A DNA stretch of 64,000 nt from Scytonema sp035967975 (GCA_035967975.1 JAWQFQ010000006.1:1-64000); one strand, 5' to 3'. Counted from the first letter of the stretch, positions 26,449 to 36,045 are shown. The notes: generated by a model not told the origin, from the sequence alone. Numbers and translations: made by a program.

Positions 26449-26485
26449 GATGGAATTTGGGTAGTGGTTTTAGCCGAGGGAGTGT

Positions 26486-27040
26486 TTAAAGATTTTTCAC
26501 ACAGAGAGAGTGACCAAGCGCTCTTGTGTCTTCAGAACGGATTTTGCACTGATAACCCGCGCCATCCATAGAACCAGTTCTGGTGAGGCGCATAATGTAA
26601 TATGGTCCTACCTGACTGTCATTACAAATGGTGCTCTGGTTAGGCTCAACATCTTGTGTAGTTGCAAGAGAATAACCACTAGGACATTTAGCATCACCTA
26701 CGTTAACAGCAATGTCAAGTTTCTTACACCAAGCATTACCTAGTGAACGGGTATCAGAAGCACGAATTTTACACTCATAACCAGGACCGTCCATAGAACC
26801 GCCGCCACCGATGCGTGCGATATCATATTGTCCCATCTTACTGCAAAGCTCTGAGCGGTTTTGCAGAGCATCGTATAGGTTGATGTAGATTTGTCCTGAA
26901 GGACAAGTTTCTCCTTTAACCTCCTGAGCGTCACTAACTGCAGCGAATACAGGCTGAGTTTGGAAGAGGCTAAATATCGTAATGAAGCTGAGTGTAGCAA
27001 CTAGAACACGACGAAACCAAGCTTTGATTTGGCTTTGCAT
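26486..27040 (-). CDS. Exported protein made of two tandem copies of a Cys-rich unit
   Basis: About 184 residues with a signal peptide (FRRVLVATLSFITIFSLFQ, cleavage near VFAAVS). The mature part is an internal duplication. Both halves contain a CPSG start, an acidic/Asn-rich middle, and SMDGPGYECKIR or SMDGAGYQCKIR followed by DTR-x-LG and a closing Cys. Each unit has four Cys in equivalent places, so two disulphides per unit are likely. I do not recognise the family. The start is the ATG at 27040, preceded by GAGGAG at 7 bases. A longer TTG start 10 codons upstream has no such support. It probably acts in the periplasm or outside the cell. Confidence 0.75.
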   Translation of the reverse strand: MQSQIKAWFRRVLVATLSFITIFSLFQTQPVFAAVSDAQEVKGETCPSGQIYINLYDALQNRSELCSKMGQYDIARIGGGGSMDGPGYECKIRASDTRSLGNAWCKKLDIAVNVGDAKCPSGYSLATTQDVEPNQSTICNDSQVGPYYIMRLTRTGSMDGAGYQCKIRSEDTRALGHSLCVKNL

Positions 27041-27070
27041 TAAATATCTCCTCAAAAACGCTCCGGTCAA

Positions 27071-27547
27071 TCAGTACTTTCGCTGAATACTGACTCACCG
27101 TTTAGCCATAAAAGTAATCCAAGCAAAATATTATGTGTATTTTGGCGTGATAAATATAAAAACTATGTAAAATTTATGTCAAAACCTCATGTATCGTTAA
27201 CCCAATACGGTTCGATTAAGAGTTACGTGGGGCGCAGAAACCGGGTTTCTTAATGTTACTTAACACCAACTGTATTGGTAGTAAGACAAAGAAACCCAGA
27301 TACCAGTTTCTTCAAGCTCAATATTTTCTCACAAATCTAGAGGATTTTTATACTACTCACTTCGCGCTATAAGATTACCAATCTACTTTTCCTCCTCCTT
27401 CTCTTCTCTCCGGGACGCTAACGTCCCAAAGGGAAGGGAAGGCGGTTCATTGAAATAGGTAATCTTCGAGCTGAACCCTGAACTAAAGTTAAGTGGCTTT
27501 CAGCGTCCCGATTGTTTTTAGGTAAGCTTAGCCAGGGCGTGACTCAA
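27071..27547. other. Spacer with degenerate palindromes, no gene
   Basis: It holds one half-copy (around 27238-27253) and one degenerate copy (around 27287-27314) of the GAAACCCGG family. It also holds a GGGACGCTAACGTCCC inverted repeat near 27413-27428. Promoter signals for the exported protein gene should lie at its left end, but none is clear. Confidence 0.5.
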
Positions 27548-30004
27548 TTAACCGAGATTTGCGAGTATCAATTCTTTACTTTCGGCTTTGCGTATTCTTA
27601 CCTGACCATCATCGTCAACGTCCACGATCGCAGTATCACCTTCTGTAACTTCACCAGCCAGCATTGCTTCGGCTAGAGAATCTTCCAGCAAACGCATAAT
27701 TGCGCGACGTAACGGTCTAGCACCGTAGCTGGGGTCGTAGCCTTCTTGAACAACACGTTCTTTGAAGGATTCGGTCACTTCAAGGATGATTCCCTTCTCA
27801 GTCAAGCGGCTAGCAACTTCACGCAGCATGATTTCAGCAATTTGCTTGACTTCATCTTTCTTCAATTGAGTGAAGACGATAATCTCATCGAGACGGTTGA
27901 GGAATTCGGGGCGGAAGAATGCTTTCATTTCCTCGTTCACCAAACTGCGGATGCGGTTGTAGCTAGCTTCTGCTGCGTCGTCAGCAAATTGGAAGCCTAA
28001 ACCACCGCCTCCCTTCTCAATCACTTTAGAACCGATGTTAGAAGTCATGATAATCAGTGTATTTTTGAAATCCACTGTCCGACCTTTAGCATCAGTCAAG
28101 CGACCGTCATCTAAGATTTGCAGCAGCATATTGAACACATCAGGGTGTGCTTTCTCAATTTCATCGAATAGCACTACTGTGTATGGTCTGCGACGTATGG
28201 CTTCAGTCAACTGTCCGCCTTCGTCAAATCCTACGTAACCAGGAGGTGAGCCAATCAGCTTAGAAACGGTATGGCGTTCCATAAATTCGGACATATCCAA
28301 GCGAATCATCGCGTCTTCAGAACCGAAGAAGTAGGAAGCCAATGCTTTCGCCAATTCTGTCTTACCAACCCCTGTAGGACCGGAGAAGATAAAGCTAGCA
28401 ATAGGTCGATTTGGATTTTTCAAACCCACTCTTGCGCGACGGATAGCTTTGGAAACTGCGGTAACAGCTTGCTCTTGACCGATGAGACGCTGGTGGAGAG
28501 TGTCTTCGAGGTGAAGTAACATCTCTGACTCAGATTCGGTCAGCTTGTTAACAGGTACGCCTGTCCAAGAAGCGACGATTTGAGCAATGTCCTCTTCATC
28601 AACAATACCATTGTTGACAGAATCACTGTTTTCTGCTTGCTTTAGTTGTGCTTCAAGTTCCAACTCGCGATCGCGCAATTGTCCAGCTTTATCAAAGTCT
28701 TGAGCTCTAACAGCTTCATCTTTAGATTTGGAAACTTGAGCCAATTCGCGCTTCATTTCGCGATTAGTGGACTTCATGGAGTTCCGCAAACGAACGCGAG
28801 AACCTGCTTCATCAACCAAATCGATCGCCTTGTCAGGTAAAAAGCGATCGCTGATGTAGCGGTCTGACATCACCGAAGCTGCTACCAGAGCGTCATCAGT
28901 AATTGTGACTCTGTGGTGCTGCTCGTATGCAGAACGCAAACCTTGTAGAATCTCAATAGTTTCCTCTACAGAAGGTTCTCCAACCATAATGGGTTGGAAA
29001 CGACGTTCTAGGGCTGCATCACGTTCAATGTGCTTGCGATACTCGTCAAGGGTAGTTGCTCCAATACACTGGAGTTCACCTCTTGCTAATGCTGGCTTGA
29101 GGATATTGGCTGCATCCATACCACCTTCAGTTCCGCCAGCACCTACCAAAGTGTGCATTTCATCTATCACAAGGATGATATTGCCTGCAGAGCGAATTTC
29201 ATCCATGATTTTCTTGAGGCGTTCTTCAAAATCGCCACGGAAGCGAGTGCCTGCCACCAACAGCCCCATATCTAGGTTGATGACCTGCTTATCTTGTAAA
29301 ATGTCGGGTACGTCCTGGTTAGCAATGCGTTGAGCCAGACCTTCAGCGATCGCTGTTTTACCAACCCCTGGCTCCCCAATTAACACGGGGTTGTTTTTGG
29401 TACGGCGACCGAGAATCTGCACAGTGCGCTCAATTTCCTTTTCGCGACCCACCACCGGGTCAAGCTTGCCTTCTTGTGCTAACTTGGTTAGATTTTTGCC
29501 ATATTCTTCTAAACTCAGGTTTTGGTTGCGGCGATAACCATTACCACCGCGTCCTGGCGCGACAGTTGCAACCTCACCCAATCGACGAATGACTGCGGTA
29601 CGGATTTGTGAAAGGTCAAGACCTAAGTTTTGCAGAACTTTAGCGGCGACGCCTTCCCCTGCTTCAGTCAAGCCCAATAACAAATGTTCTGTACCGATAT
29701 AGTTATGCCCCAAACTGCGAGCTTCTTTAAATGATTGCTCAAACAAGCTTTTCACCTTGGGGGTAAAAGGAATTTCCGGGGGTACAAATCCAGAACCCCG
29801 ACCGATAATCTTTTCTACTTCGCGACGTGCGTCTTTGAGGGTAACGCCCAAGTCTGTCAGCACTTTGGCAGCAACCCCTGTTCCTTCTCCAATCAAACCC
29901 AAGAGAATTTGTTCGGTGCCTACGAAGTTGTGCCCCAGGCGTCGAGCCTCCTCCTGGGCTAGCATAATAACTTTAATTGCTTCAGATGTGAAGTGTTCAA
30001 ACAT
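27548..30004 (-). CDS. clpC: Clp protease ATP-binding subunit ClpC
   Basis: An 818-residue Hsp100 protein with full-length ClpC architecture. Two ClpN repeats (MFEHFTSEAIKVIMLAQEEA at the start) are followed by AAA domain 1 with GEPGVGKT and VIDEMHTLVGAG. The middle UVR-like helical domain contains KSKDEAVRAQDFDKAGQLRD, and AAA domain 2 has GPTGVGKT and LFDEIEKAHPD. The C-terminus is typical. It unfolds substrates and passes them to ClpP or ClpR in the cytoplasm, and it is essential in cyanobacteria as far as is known. It is transcribed alone, with a 390-base leader region before the divergent DUF3288 gene. There are no unusual substitutions. Confidence 0.98.
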   Translation of the reverse strand: MFEHFTSEAIKVIMLAQEEARRLGHNFVGTEQILLGLIGEGTGVAAKVLTDLGVTLKDARREVEKIIGRGSGFVPPEIPFTPKVKSLFEQSFKEARSLGHNYIGTEHLLLGLTEAGEGVAAKVLQNLGLDLSQIRTAVIRRLGEVATVAPGRGGNGYRRNQNLSLEEYGKNLTKLAQEGKLDPVVGREKEIERTVQILGRRTKNNPVLIGEPGVGKTAIAEGLAQRIANQDVPDILQDKQVINLDMGLLVAGTRFRGDFEERLKKIMDEIRSAGNIILVIDEMHTLVGAGGTEGGMDAANILKPALARGELQCIGATTLDEYRKHIERDAALERRFQPIMVGEPSVEETIEILQGLRSAYEQHHRVTITDDALVAASVMSDRYISDRFLPDKAIDLVDEAGSRVRLRNSMKSTNREMKRELAQVSKSKDEAVRAQDFDKAGQLRDRELELEAQLKQAENSDSVNNGIVDEEDIAQIVASWTGVPVNKLTESESEMLLHLEDTLHQRLIGQEQAVTAVSKAIRRARVGLKNPNRPIASFIFSGPTGVGKTELAKALASYFFGSEDAMIRLDMSEFMERHTVSKLIGSPPGYVGFDEGGQLTEAIRRRPYTVVLFDEIEKAHPDVFNMLLQILDDGRLTDAKGRTVDFKNTLIIMTSNIGSKVIEKGGGGLGFQFADDAAEASYNRIRSLVNEEMKAFFRPEFLNRLDEIIVFTQLKKDEVKQIAEIMLREVASRLTEKGIILEVTESFKERVVQEGYDPSYGARPLRRAIMRLLEDSLAEAMLAGEVTEGDTAIVDVDDDGQVRIRKAESKELILANLG

Positions 30005-30398
30005 AGCGGGTACTTGCTCCCTTGCTGCTTGGGCTTTGGGTGATAAACTCTTCCACTTTCAACTTGCATTTTTGAGCGAGGTATGGAGTGTTAGAGGTTA
30101 GAATGTAGAGACGATAAATTTCGCTACATCTGACAGTTAACATTTCATACTCAGGAGGGATGCAATTTTTAGTAAAGTTGAGCTTGTGATTCACCCTTAC
30201 CTGAACTTTTGTGTACTTTCTTAATGACAATGTATCTTTATTTAAAGTTGACTGACAGTAGTGAGAGCCGTAAGACCTAAGGTGTGGTAGCCGTCAAATA
30301 GGGGTGTAGGGGTGTAAGGGTGTAAGGGAAAAGGGGTAATAATAACGGTAGTGCCCTTTTTTCAAGCTAAAACTTAGAATTTAAAGTTCCCTACTTGT
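30005..30398. other. Divergent intergenic region between clpC and the DUF3288 gene
   Basis: It should contain both promoters. Visible are a run of GGTGTAAGG-type repeats at about 30300-30330 and an AT-rich stretch before the plus-strand ATG. I cannot place -35/-10 elements with confidence. Confidence 0.4.
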
Positions 30399-30689
30399 AT
30401 GAGTAAAACAAATCAAGACCAACAGCATCCATTGTATAATCGCGATCGCCCCATTGTGGAAAGCTTATTGCTCCAAGAGGCTACTAACTATAATTTAGCA
30501 GAATTAGCCCGATTACGAATTCGCTATCAAAGATTTCCCGGTGCTAGAGACATTCAACAGAGCTTAGACCAAGTTTTGCAGCGATGGGGTTTGACCGAAG
30601 AAGAGCTTTTTGAGAAAACACGCCAGATTCACAGCGCAGGCGGCGTTTACAAAAGTCGCGGTAAAAGAGAAGAAGAAGATTGGAATTGA
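30399..30689 (+). CDS. DUF3288 family protein
   Basis: A 96-residue cytoplasmic protein matching the cyanobacterial DUF3288 family as I know it. It starts QQHPLYNRDRPIVESLL and has the core YNLAELARLRIRYQRFPGAR and the end TEEELFEKTRQIHSAGG. It is highly charged and helical, with no catalytic motif visible. Function is unknown. It stands alone on the plus strand and is followed directly by an array of 7-base repeats. Confidence 0.85.
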   Translation: MSKTNQDQQHPLYNRDRPIVESLLLQEATNYNLAELARLRIRYQRFPGARDIQQSLDQVLQRWGLTEEELFEKTRQIHSAGGVYKSRGKREEEDWN

Positions 30690-30690
30690 T

Positions 30691-30793
30691 TGTTAGTAGT
30701 TAGTTGTTAGTTGTTAGTTGTTGTAAAATCTCTTACTAACCACTAACCACTAACCACTAACCACTAACCACTAACCACTAACCACTAACCACT
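30691..30793. repeat. Tandem 7-base repeats (TTAGTTG then ACTAACC)
   Basis: About five units of TTAGTTG-type sequence, a short unique spacer, then about nine units of ACTAACC. The two halves are related as inverted complements, so the array could pair with itself. This is the short tandem repeat type common in heterocystous cyanobacteria. Confidence 0.9.
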
Positions 30794-30804
30794 GACATCT
30801 CTAT

Positions 30805-32391
30805 TTACTGTTCCCGATGTTCTCTAAGCTGTTGTAAAAGTTTTTCTTGAGATGAGGGAGTAGAAGAGCTCCTAGTGAGTTGGGATTTTTGACGGGCGCT
30901 TTTGACAATGGTGGGGGAAATCAGGTTTACTGATGTTGGGGGAAGTATTTTGTCAGCACTCTTGACGGTAGTGGGAGAGACATCAAATGTCATTTGTTGT
31001 GAAATTGTCTTTTGGGAGGGAGTCACAAAGTTTATCGAAGTTGGAGGATGATTTTTATCACCATTTTTGACAGTAGTACGTGAGACATCAAACGTTATTT
31101 GTGGTTGATGGGTCGGTGGGTTATTAACTATAGCGTTTGGATTGTAAACATAGGATTTGACAGAATCAAGGGTAGATGCTACCTGTACGTGCTGCTGAAT
31201 CTGCTGTGTGGACGATACTAAGGTACTTAAACCATTAACAAGTTGCCGTAAATTTTCCCGAAAAGCTGGGTCTCCAGTCAATTCATCTAAATCTGATGTA
31301 ATTTTTTGGGTATTTTCAAATGTTACCCGTGCAGAATCTAAGGTTTGTTGTAAAACCAATAAATTATTGGGACTACTTAAAGCATTAGTCACTTCACGTA
31401 AATTAGTGGATGCTCGAGCTGCATTTTCTGAGAGTGTTTCCAAGTTTTCCAGTAATTCACCTTGGGTGACACGATTGACTACGGGTGATAGACTGCTGAC
31501 ATTTTGGCGCAGTTCTTTGCTTGTTGCAGTGAGATTGTCTAATGCTGTTACTAAAGAAGAACGGTTACTGGTGACAAGAGTATCAAGGTTATTAATCAGT
31601 TTACTCACTTGATTTGTCGTTAAACGAACTTCTCTTGCTGTCGCACCGAACTGATTTGCTGTCGTCCCAAATTGGTTTGCTGTAGCGCTGATTTGATTTA
31701 AGGCTTGAGTAGAAGAGGCAGTCAGTTGAGTCGTTGCTTGTTGTATTGTATTAGTTGTAGCAGTAATACTGGTAATTTGTTGTTGCAAACCTTTACTTAA
31801 AACGTTAAGGCTACGAGTTAACTCAGCCACACTCGCCGCTGCAACCGCAGTATTCTCTACAGCCTTATTAACATTTCTATAAAATTCGGGATTAGTGTAT
31901 ACAGTCGCTAACTCTGTGGTTGTACGAATCAGTTCGTCAATACTGATACCAACTTGACCTTTTAGTCGAGAACCATTACAGACAATAACTTGGGGATTGC
32001 AATTTGCACTTAAAGGTCCGGGAATTTTTGCTCCAGGAGGTAGCTGTGTTTTTGGTGTAATGTCAATAATGTTTTCACTAATTAATCCAGATTGATTAGC
32101 TTCAACTTTTACATCATTAGGCATGATCAAGTCAGGATCGAGAATTTCAATAATCACTTCAACAGCATTTGCACCTGGTTGAATGTCAGAAATTCTACCT
32201 ACCTTCACTCCACGATATCTGACAACGGAACCTCTTTGCATCCCACCAGCATTAGCAAATTCAACAATAGCTTTATAGGAACTACGAGCCGCAGTAAACC
32301 TGGTTAACCACAGGATAATTAGCCCCAAAACTCCTACTCCTAGCAGAAGCAACAAACCTACAGAACCTTCTCGAATTCTTCGCGATCGCAT
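30805..32391 (-). CDS. MCE/MlaD domain lipid-transport protein
   Basis: A 528-residue protein with one N-terminal membrane anchor (SVGLLLLLGVGVLGLIILWL) and an MCE domain (AIVEFANAGGMQRGSVVRYR, then RISDIQPG). A long helical region rich in Thr, Asn and Gln follows, similar to the substrate-tunnel region of cyanobacterial MlaD proteins. The last 110 residues contain two copies of TFDVS-x-TTVK and PPTS-x-N units in a Pro/Thr-rich tail. The ABC ATPase gene lies upstream on the same strand, 47 bases away, and is the expected partner. A permease (MlaE-like) gene is not in the window. The complex would move lipids between inner and outer membranes. Confidence 0.9.
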   Translation of the reverse strand: MRSRRIREGSVGLLLLLGVGVLGLIILWLTRFTAARSSYKAIVEFANAGGMQRGSVVRYRGVKVGRISDIQPGANAVEVIIEILDPDLIMPNDVKVEANQSGLISENIIDITPKTQLPPGAKIPGPLSANCNPQVIVCNGSRLKGQVGISIDELIRTTTELATVYTNPEFYRNVNKAVENTAVAAASVAELTRSLNVLSKGLQQQITSITATTNTIQQATTQLTASSTQALNQISATANQFGTTANQFGATAREVRLTTNQVSKLINNLDTLVTSNRSSLVTALDNLTATSKELRQNVSSLSPVVNRVTQGELLENLETLSENAARASTNLREVTNALSSPNNLLVLQQTLDSARVTFENTQKITSDLDELTGDPAFRENLRQLVNGLSTLVSSTQQIQQHVQVASTLDSVKSYVYNPNAIVNNPPTHQPQITFDVSRTTVKNGDKNHPPTSINFVTPSQKTISQQMTFDVSPTTVKSADKILPPTSVNLISPTIVKSARQKSQLTRSSSTPSSQEKLLQQLREHREQ

Positions 32392-32438
32392 TTTAATTCC
32401 TCTCTTTATTCCTCACTCATCACTCCTCGCTCAATTTG

Positions 32439-33221
32439 TCAACCGACAACATGAATTGGTCCAGTTACGCTCCCACTCATAAATTGTCTAATCAACGGGT
32501 GGTCTGTGGTATCAATTTCACTGATACTACCTAGCCATTGCACTTGACCTTGATAGAGAAACAATAACTTGTCAGTTGTACGACGAATAGTGCTATCTTG
32601 GTGGGTAACAATAGCGTAAGTGCTACAAACTCCTTGCTGACATTGCAACTGCCTAATTAAATCTTCTATCACTGTAGACGCTATTGGGTCGAGTCCGGCG
32701 GTGGGTTCATCGTACAGTAGGACTTCTGGTGTGTCTTTAAGGTTATCGGGATTAGACATAATAGCACGAGCAAAACTGACTCGTTTTCGCATACCGCCAG
32801 AAAGTTCTGCAGGATAGCGATCGCCCGCTTCAGCCAATCCAACCATTTCCAGTCGTTCATTGACCAGTTCTCGAATGCGCCGACGGGGTAGCTTTGAATA
32901 TTGATAGAGTAAAAACCCAACATTTTCCTCCACTGTTAAAGAATCAAACAGCGCAGCTTGTTGGAACACCATCCCAATACCAACTGGATCTGTACCATCT
33001 TCAATCAATCCCTCTCGCCGCACACCTTTAATATAAATTTCTCCTGCATCGGGAGCCATTAACCCAGCAATGACTCGTAAAATAGTAGACTTACCAGTAC
33101 CGCTAGGACCTATAATTCCCAATGCCTCTCCTTGATAAATGGTTAAATCTATGTTATCTAAAACCTTATTGCTCCCAAAGGACTTAGAAATTCCTCTCAG
33201 TTCAATGATTGGTTCAGCCAT
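32439..33221 (-). CDS. ABC transporter ATPase, MlaF-like
   Basis: A 260-residue ATP-binding subunit with Walker A GPSGTGKST, Q loop GMVFQQAALFDSLTV, signature LSGGMRKRVSFARA, Walker B LLYDEPTAGLDP and switch His in IVTHQD. The string AALFDSLTVEENVGF and the ERLEMVGL region are typical of MlaF-type ATPases of MCE lipid importers/exporters. The adjacent MCE gene supports this. It energises lipid transport at the inner membrane. The start ATG is preceded by sequence containing another 7-base repeat array. Confidence 0.95.
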   Translation of the reverse strand: MAEPIIELRGISKSFGSNKVLDNIDLTIYQGEALGIIGPSGTGKSTILRVIAGLMAPDAGEIYIKGVRREGLIEDGTDPVGIGMVFQQAALFDSLTVEENVGFLLYQYSKLPRRRIRELVNERLEMVGLAEAGDRYPAELSGGMRKRVSFARAIMSNPDNLKDTPEVLLYDEPTAGLDPIASTVIEDLIRQLQCQQGVCSTYAIVTHQDSTIRRTTDKLLFLYQGQVQWLGSISEIDTTDHPLIRQFMSGSVTGPIHVVG

Positions 33222-33234
33222 TGGTTCATCATCA

Positions 33235-33305
33235 GTGGTTAGTGGTTAGTGGATAGTGGATAGTGGATAGTGGATAGTGGATAGTGGATAGTGGTTAGTG
33301 GTTAG
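33235..33305. repeat. Tandem 7-base repeats (GTGGATA)
   Basis: About nine units of GTGGATA or GTGGTTA lie between the divergent ABC ATPase and FAD-oxidoreductase genes, in the position where both promoters should be. Confidence 0.9.
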
Positions 33306-33350
33306 TCGAAGGTAAACTAATAACTACTACCTACTAACTACTAACAAAAA

Positions 33351-34988
33351 ATGCCAGATATCGATATCATAGTCATTGGTAGTGGTATTAGCGGTTTAAC
33401 TGCTGCTTGTTTGCTAGCTCGTTATGGTAAACGAGTTGTTGTTTGTGAAAGTCACACAATTCCTGGAGGTGCGGCTCACACCTTCAGACGACGAGGATTT
33501 GAATTTGATTCTGGTCCCTCCTTCTACTGTGGTTTGACGGGTGCTGAAAGTTTAAATCCCGTTAAACAAGTTCTTGAAGTTATCGGCGAATCTCTCCAAA
33601 CTGTACCCTATGACCCCCTTGGACATTATCACTTTCCAGAATGTTCTTTTCCTGTTTATAGCAATGCAGAACTTTATCGTGACGAAATAGCCAAAATTAC
33701 ACCCCAAGGTGCTAGGGAATTTAAGCGGTTTGAAGAACGCTTATTACCACTATACGAGGCGATGAGAGGGATTCCTACCTTGGCGTTAAGGGCTGATTGG
33801 CAGTTAATTCCCGTGTTATGCGGACGTTACTTGCCATCATTATTAAAGATGTTACCAAATTTGTCTATTCTTCAAGCTTCTGTCGGTAACGTGTTAGATT
33901 CTACAGTGAATGACCCTTGGCTCAGGCGGCTAATTGACCTAGAATGCTTTCTACTATCAGGCTTAAAAGCACATGGAACTATTGCACCAGAAGTTGCATT
34001 TATGCTTGGTGAACGTTCCCGCGCTGGAGTGGAGTATCCCGTGGGAGGTAGTGGAGCCATTGTACAAGCTTTGGTAAGAGGGTTGGAACGTTGGGGTGGT
34101 CAATTGATGCTGAATTGTCATGTCGAACAAATTCTTGTAGAGACACACCATAAGGCGTCTGAACGTAAAGTCCTCGGTGTACGCTTGAAAAAGGGTGAAA
34201 TCTTGAAAGCACCAGTCGTTATTTCCAGCGCTAGTCTTTGGGATACATACACTCAACTGTTAAATCCAGAAGATTTACCTCCTTCCTACCGTCAAGCAGC
34301 TTTAGAGACACCCGCTGTCGATAGTTTCATGCATTTACACTTAGGGATTCACGCTCAGGGTCTGGAAAATCTGACAGGACATCATGTAGTAGTCCATGAT
34401 ACTAGTAAAGATATAACCTTACCAGGAAATACTTGCATGATATCCATTCCTAGTGTATGGGACACAACACTTGCTCCAGAGGGTCATCATGTGATTCATG
34501 CTTATACATTGGAACCCTATGCGGAGTGGAACAGATACCAACACGACTCAAATCAGCAACAATCAGAAACCCGGTTTCTTGAAGAAACCGGGTTTCTGGA
34601 ACCTCCACAATCTATAAATGAGCAGTATTGGAAAAGGAGCGATGAGTACAAACAGAAGAAACGGGAAAAATCACAAACTTTATACCGTGCTCTCGAACAA
34701 ATTATCCCAGATATTAGAGAACGGGTTGTGTTGGAACTGATTGGGACACCTCTAACCCATGCTTATTACTTGCGGAGGTATCAGGGAACCTATGGTCCTG
34801 AGATCGCAGCGGGTAAAGGAATGTTTCCAGGAACACATACTCCGATACAGGGTCTGTATCGCGTCGGTGATAGTACTATGCCTGGGATAGGTGTTCCCGC
34901 TGTCGCTGCATCTGGTATCCTATGTGCAAATACTTTGGTTAATCCACATCAAACAGCAGAATTATTAAATATTTACAAAAATTGTTAA
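33351..34988 (+). CDS. FAD-dependent oxidoreductase of the phytoene desaturase / CrtISO type, with repeat insertion
   Basis: A 545-residue flavoprotein. The N-terminal dinucleotide-binding motif is IGSGISGLTAACLLARYG, followed by ESHTIPGGAAHTF and FDSGPSFY, the hallmarks of carotenoid desaturases and isomerases. The C-terminus has GVPAVAASGILCANTLV, the usual FAD-contact end. The substrate is not certain; carotenoid or another polyene/retinol-like compound is likely. Residues about 405-418 (SETRFLEETGFLEP) come from a dispersed palindromic repeat inserted in frame (34564-34598). The paralogue at 39490 lacks this segment and goes straight from the EPY-x-x-W region to SEEYAQQK. The insert sits between two conserved blocks, probably in a surface loop. 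Confidence 0.9.
   Translation: MPDIDIIVIGSGISGLTAACLLARYGKRVVVCESHTIPGGAAHTFRRRGFEFDSGPSFYCGLTGAESLNPVKQVLEVIGESLQTVPYDPLGHYHFPECSFPVYSNAELYRDEIAKITPQGAREFKRFEERLLPLYEAMRGIPTLALRADWQLIPVLCGRYLPSLLKMLPNLSILQASVGNVLDSTVNDPWLRRLIDLECFLLSGLKAHGTIAPEVAFMLGERSRAGVEYPVGGSGAIVQALVRGLERWGGQLMLNCHVEQILVETHHKASERKVLGVRLKKGEILKAPVVISSASLWDTYTQLLNPEDLPPSYRQAALETPAVDSFMHLHLGIHAQGLENLTGHHVVVHDTSKDITLPGNTCMISIPSVWDTTLAPEGHHVIHAYTLEPYAEWNRYQHDSNQQQSETRFLEETGFLEPPQSINEQYWKRSDEYKQKKREKSQTLYRALEQIIPDIRERVVLELIGTPLTHAYYLRRYQGTYGPEIAAGKGMFPGTHTPIQGLYRVGDSTMPGIGVPAVAASGILCANTLVNPHQTAELLNIYKNC
34564..34598. repeat. Dispersed GAAACCCGG palindrome inside a coding sequence
   Basis: Perfect 17-base arms around a single G. 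It is read through as ETRFLEETGFLEP without breaking the oxidoreductase frame. The similarity to the copy at 55323 extends into the following AACCTCCAC. Confidence 0.92.
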
Positions 34989-35051
34989 TTGCTAATGGCT
35001 AATTGTGAATTGCTAATGATAAAAAAGCCATTAGCCATTAGCCATTAGCTT

Positions 35052-36008
35052 TTATTTAGACTCTATCACTAAGTTAGGTAGCCCTTCTAGTTTTTCTGTA
35101 GGTACATCCTGTTCTAGCATAGGTGTAAATACAGTTAGCCCTTTGGGTATGCATTCTACTTCGATGGGGGTTGTACCAATAATTTCGCCGTCAAGAGTGA
35201 CTTTTTGGGGTGGATTGGTTGTGAGTTTGATGCGCTTAGCTCGTAGATAACCAATATCATTACGTTCAGTTGCACTCCCTGCAAGAGCTGTTTGAAGTAA
35301 GTGGAAGGAAGCTGCGATCGCAGCTCTGGTATTACTGGGAGCAACAATCGTTAAATCGAGTAAACCATCATCATATATAACACCTGCAGGTCCTTGAGCT
35401 AATATGGATGTTGGTGGTGCTGCATTTGCTATGGTGATTGCTGCTGCTAAGACCTTAATGATGCGATCTTCTGTCTCTATTTCTGCATCAAAGGTTTTAA
35501 AATTTTGTAGTTGCTGCAATCCTGATAAAATGTAGGCAAGGACTCCAAAACGGTTTTTAGTTGTGCGGTCTGCTTGCTCAACTGCTTCAGCTTCAAAGCC
35601 AACACCGGCTAACAAAACCATTGGTTTACCATTGCAGTTAGCAACATCAATAGTCTTTGTGTATCCTTGTAAAATGGTTTGACAAGCAGCTTCTATGGTA
35701 TCGGGAATACCTAAAGCATTAGCGAACGCGTTAGCCGTACCTCGGGAAATGACACCCAAGGGAATAGTTGTACCAACTAATGCTTCTGCTGCTGCTGAAA
35801 TTGTACCATCACCACCAGATGCAATGATTGCTTCAGACCCACGTCTAACTGCTTCACGCACTAAGTGAGCGACATCAACTTCTTCAGAAGTAAATTCAAG
35901 CTCTAATGAAATCTCTGTTTCCAAGAGTGATTTAATTGTCTCTAAATCTTTCTCAGAATCACCTTGTCCAGCAACTGGATTAAAAATTAAATACGCAGAG
36001 CGAGCCAT
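35052..36008 (-). CDS. Diacylglycerol kinase-like lipid kinase (YegS/BmrU family)
   Basis: A 318-residue protein with the catalytic-domain motif IIASGGDGTISAAAEALVG, the preceding FNPVAGQG and the GVISRGTANAFANALGIP segment typical of the DAGK catalytic family. The C-terminal beta domain ends with KVTLDGEIIGTTPIEVECIP. It would phosphorylate a lipid such as diacylglycerol or phosphatidylglycerol at the membrane face. It lies convergent to the FAD oxidoreductase and 37 bases downstream of the dihydroorotase homologue on the same strand. No membrane helix is seen. Confidence 0.92.
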   Translation of the reverse strand: MARSAYLIFNPVAGQGDSEKDLETIKSLLETEISLELEFTSEEVDVAHLVREAVRRGSEAIIASGGDGTISAAAEALVGTTIPLGVISRGTANAFANALGIPDTIEAACQTILQGYTKTIDVANCNGKPMVLLAGVGFEAEAVEQADRTTKNRFGVLAYILSGLQQLQNFKTFDAEIETEDRIIKVLAAAITIANAAPPTSILAQGPAGVIYDDGLLDLTIVAPSNTRAAIAASFHLLQTALAGSATERNDIGYLRAKRIKLTTNPPQKVTLDGEIIGTTPIEVECIPKGLTVFTPMLEQDVPTEKLEGLPNLVIESK

Positions 36009-36045
36009 AAAGAAAGGGTGTGGGGTGTTGGGGGTGGGGTGTGGT

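Noticed and set aside
26313..26485. Fluoride riboswitch before the crcB-like chimera
   Set aside because: I looked for the conserved pseudoknot elements upstream of the start and saw none.
28905..29333. 142-codon open frame antisense to clpC
   Set aside because: It lies wholly within the highly conserved clpC gene on the other strand, and its Ser/Arg-rich sequence is a reading-frame shadow.
30691..33305. 7-base arrays as CRISPR or telomere-like structures
   Set aside because: Units are directly tandem with no spacers; such arrays are usual in filamentous cyanobacteria.
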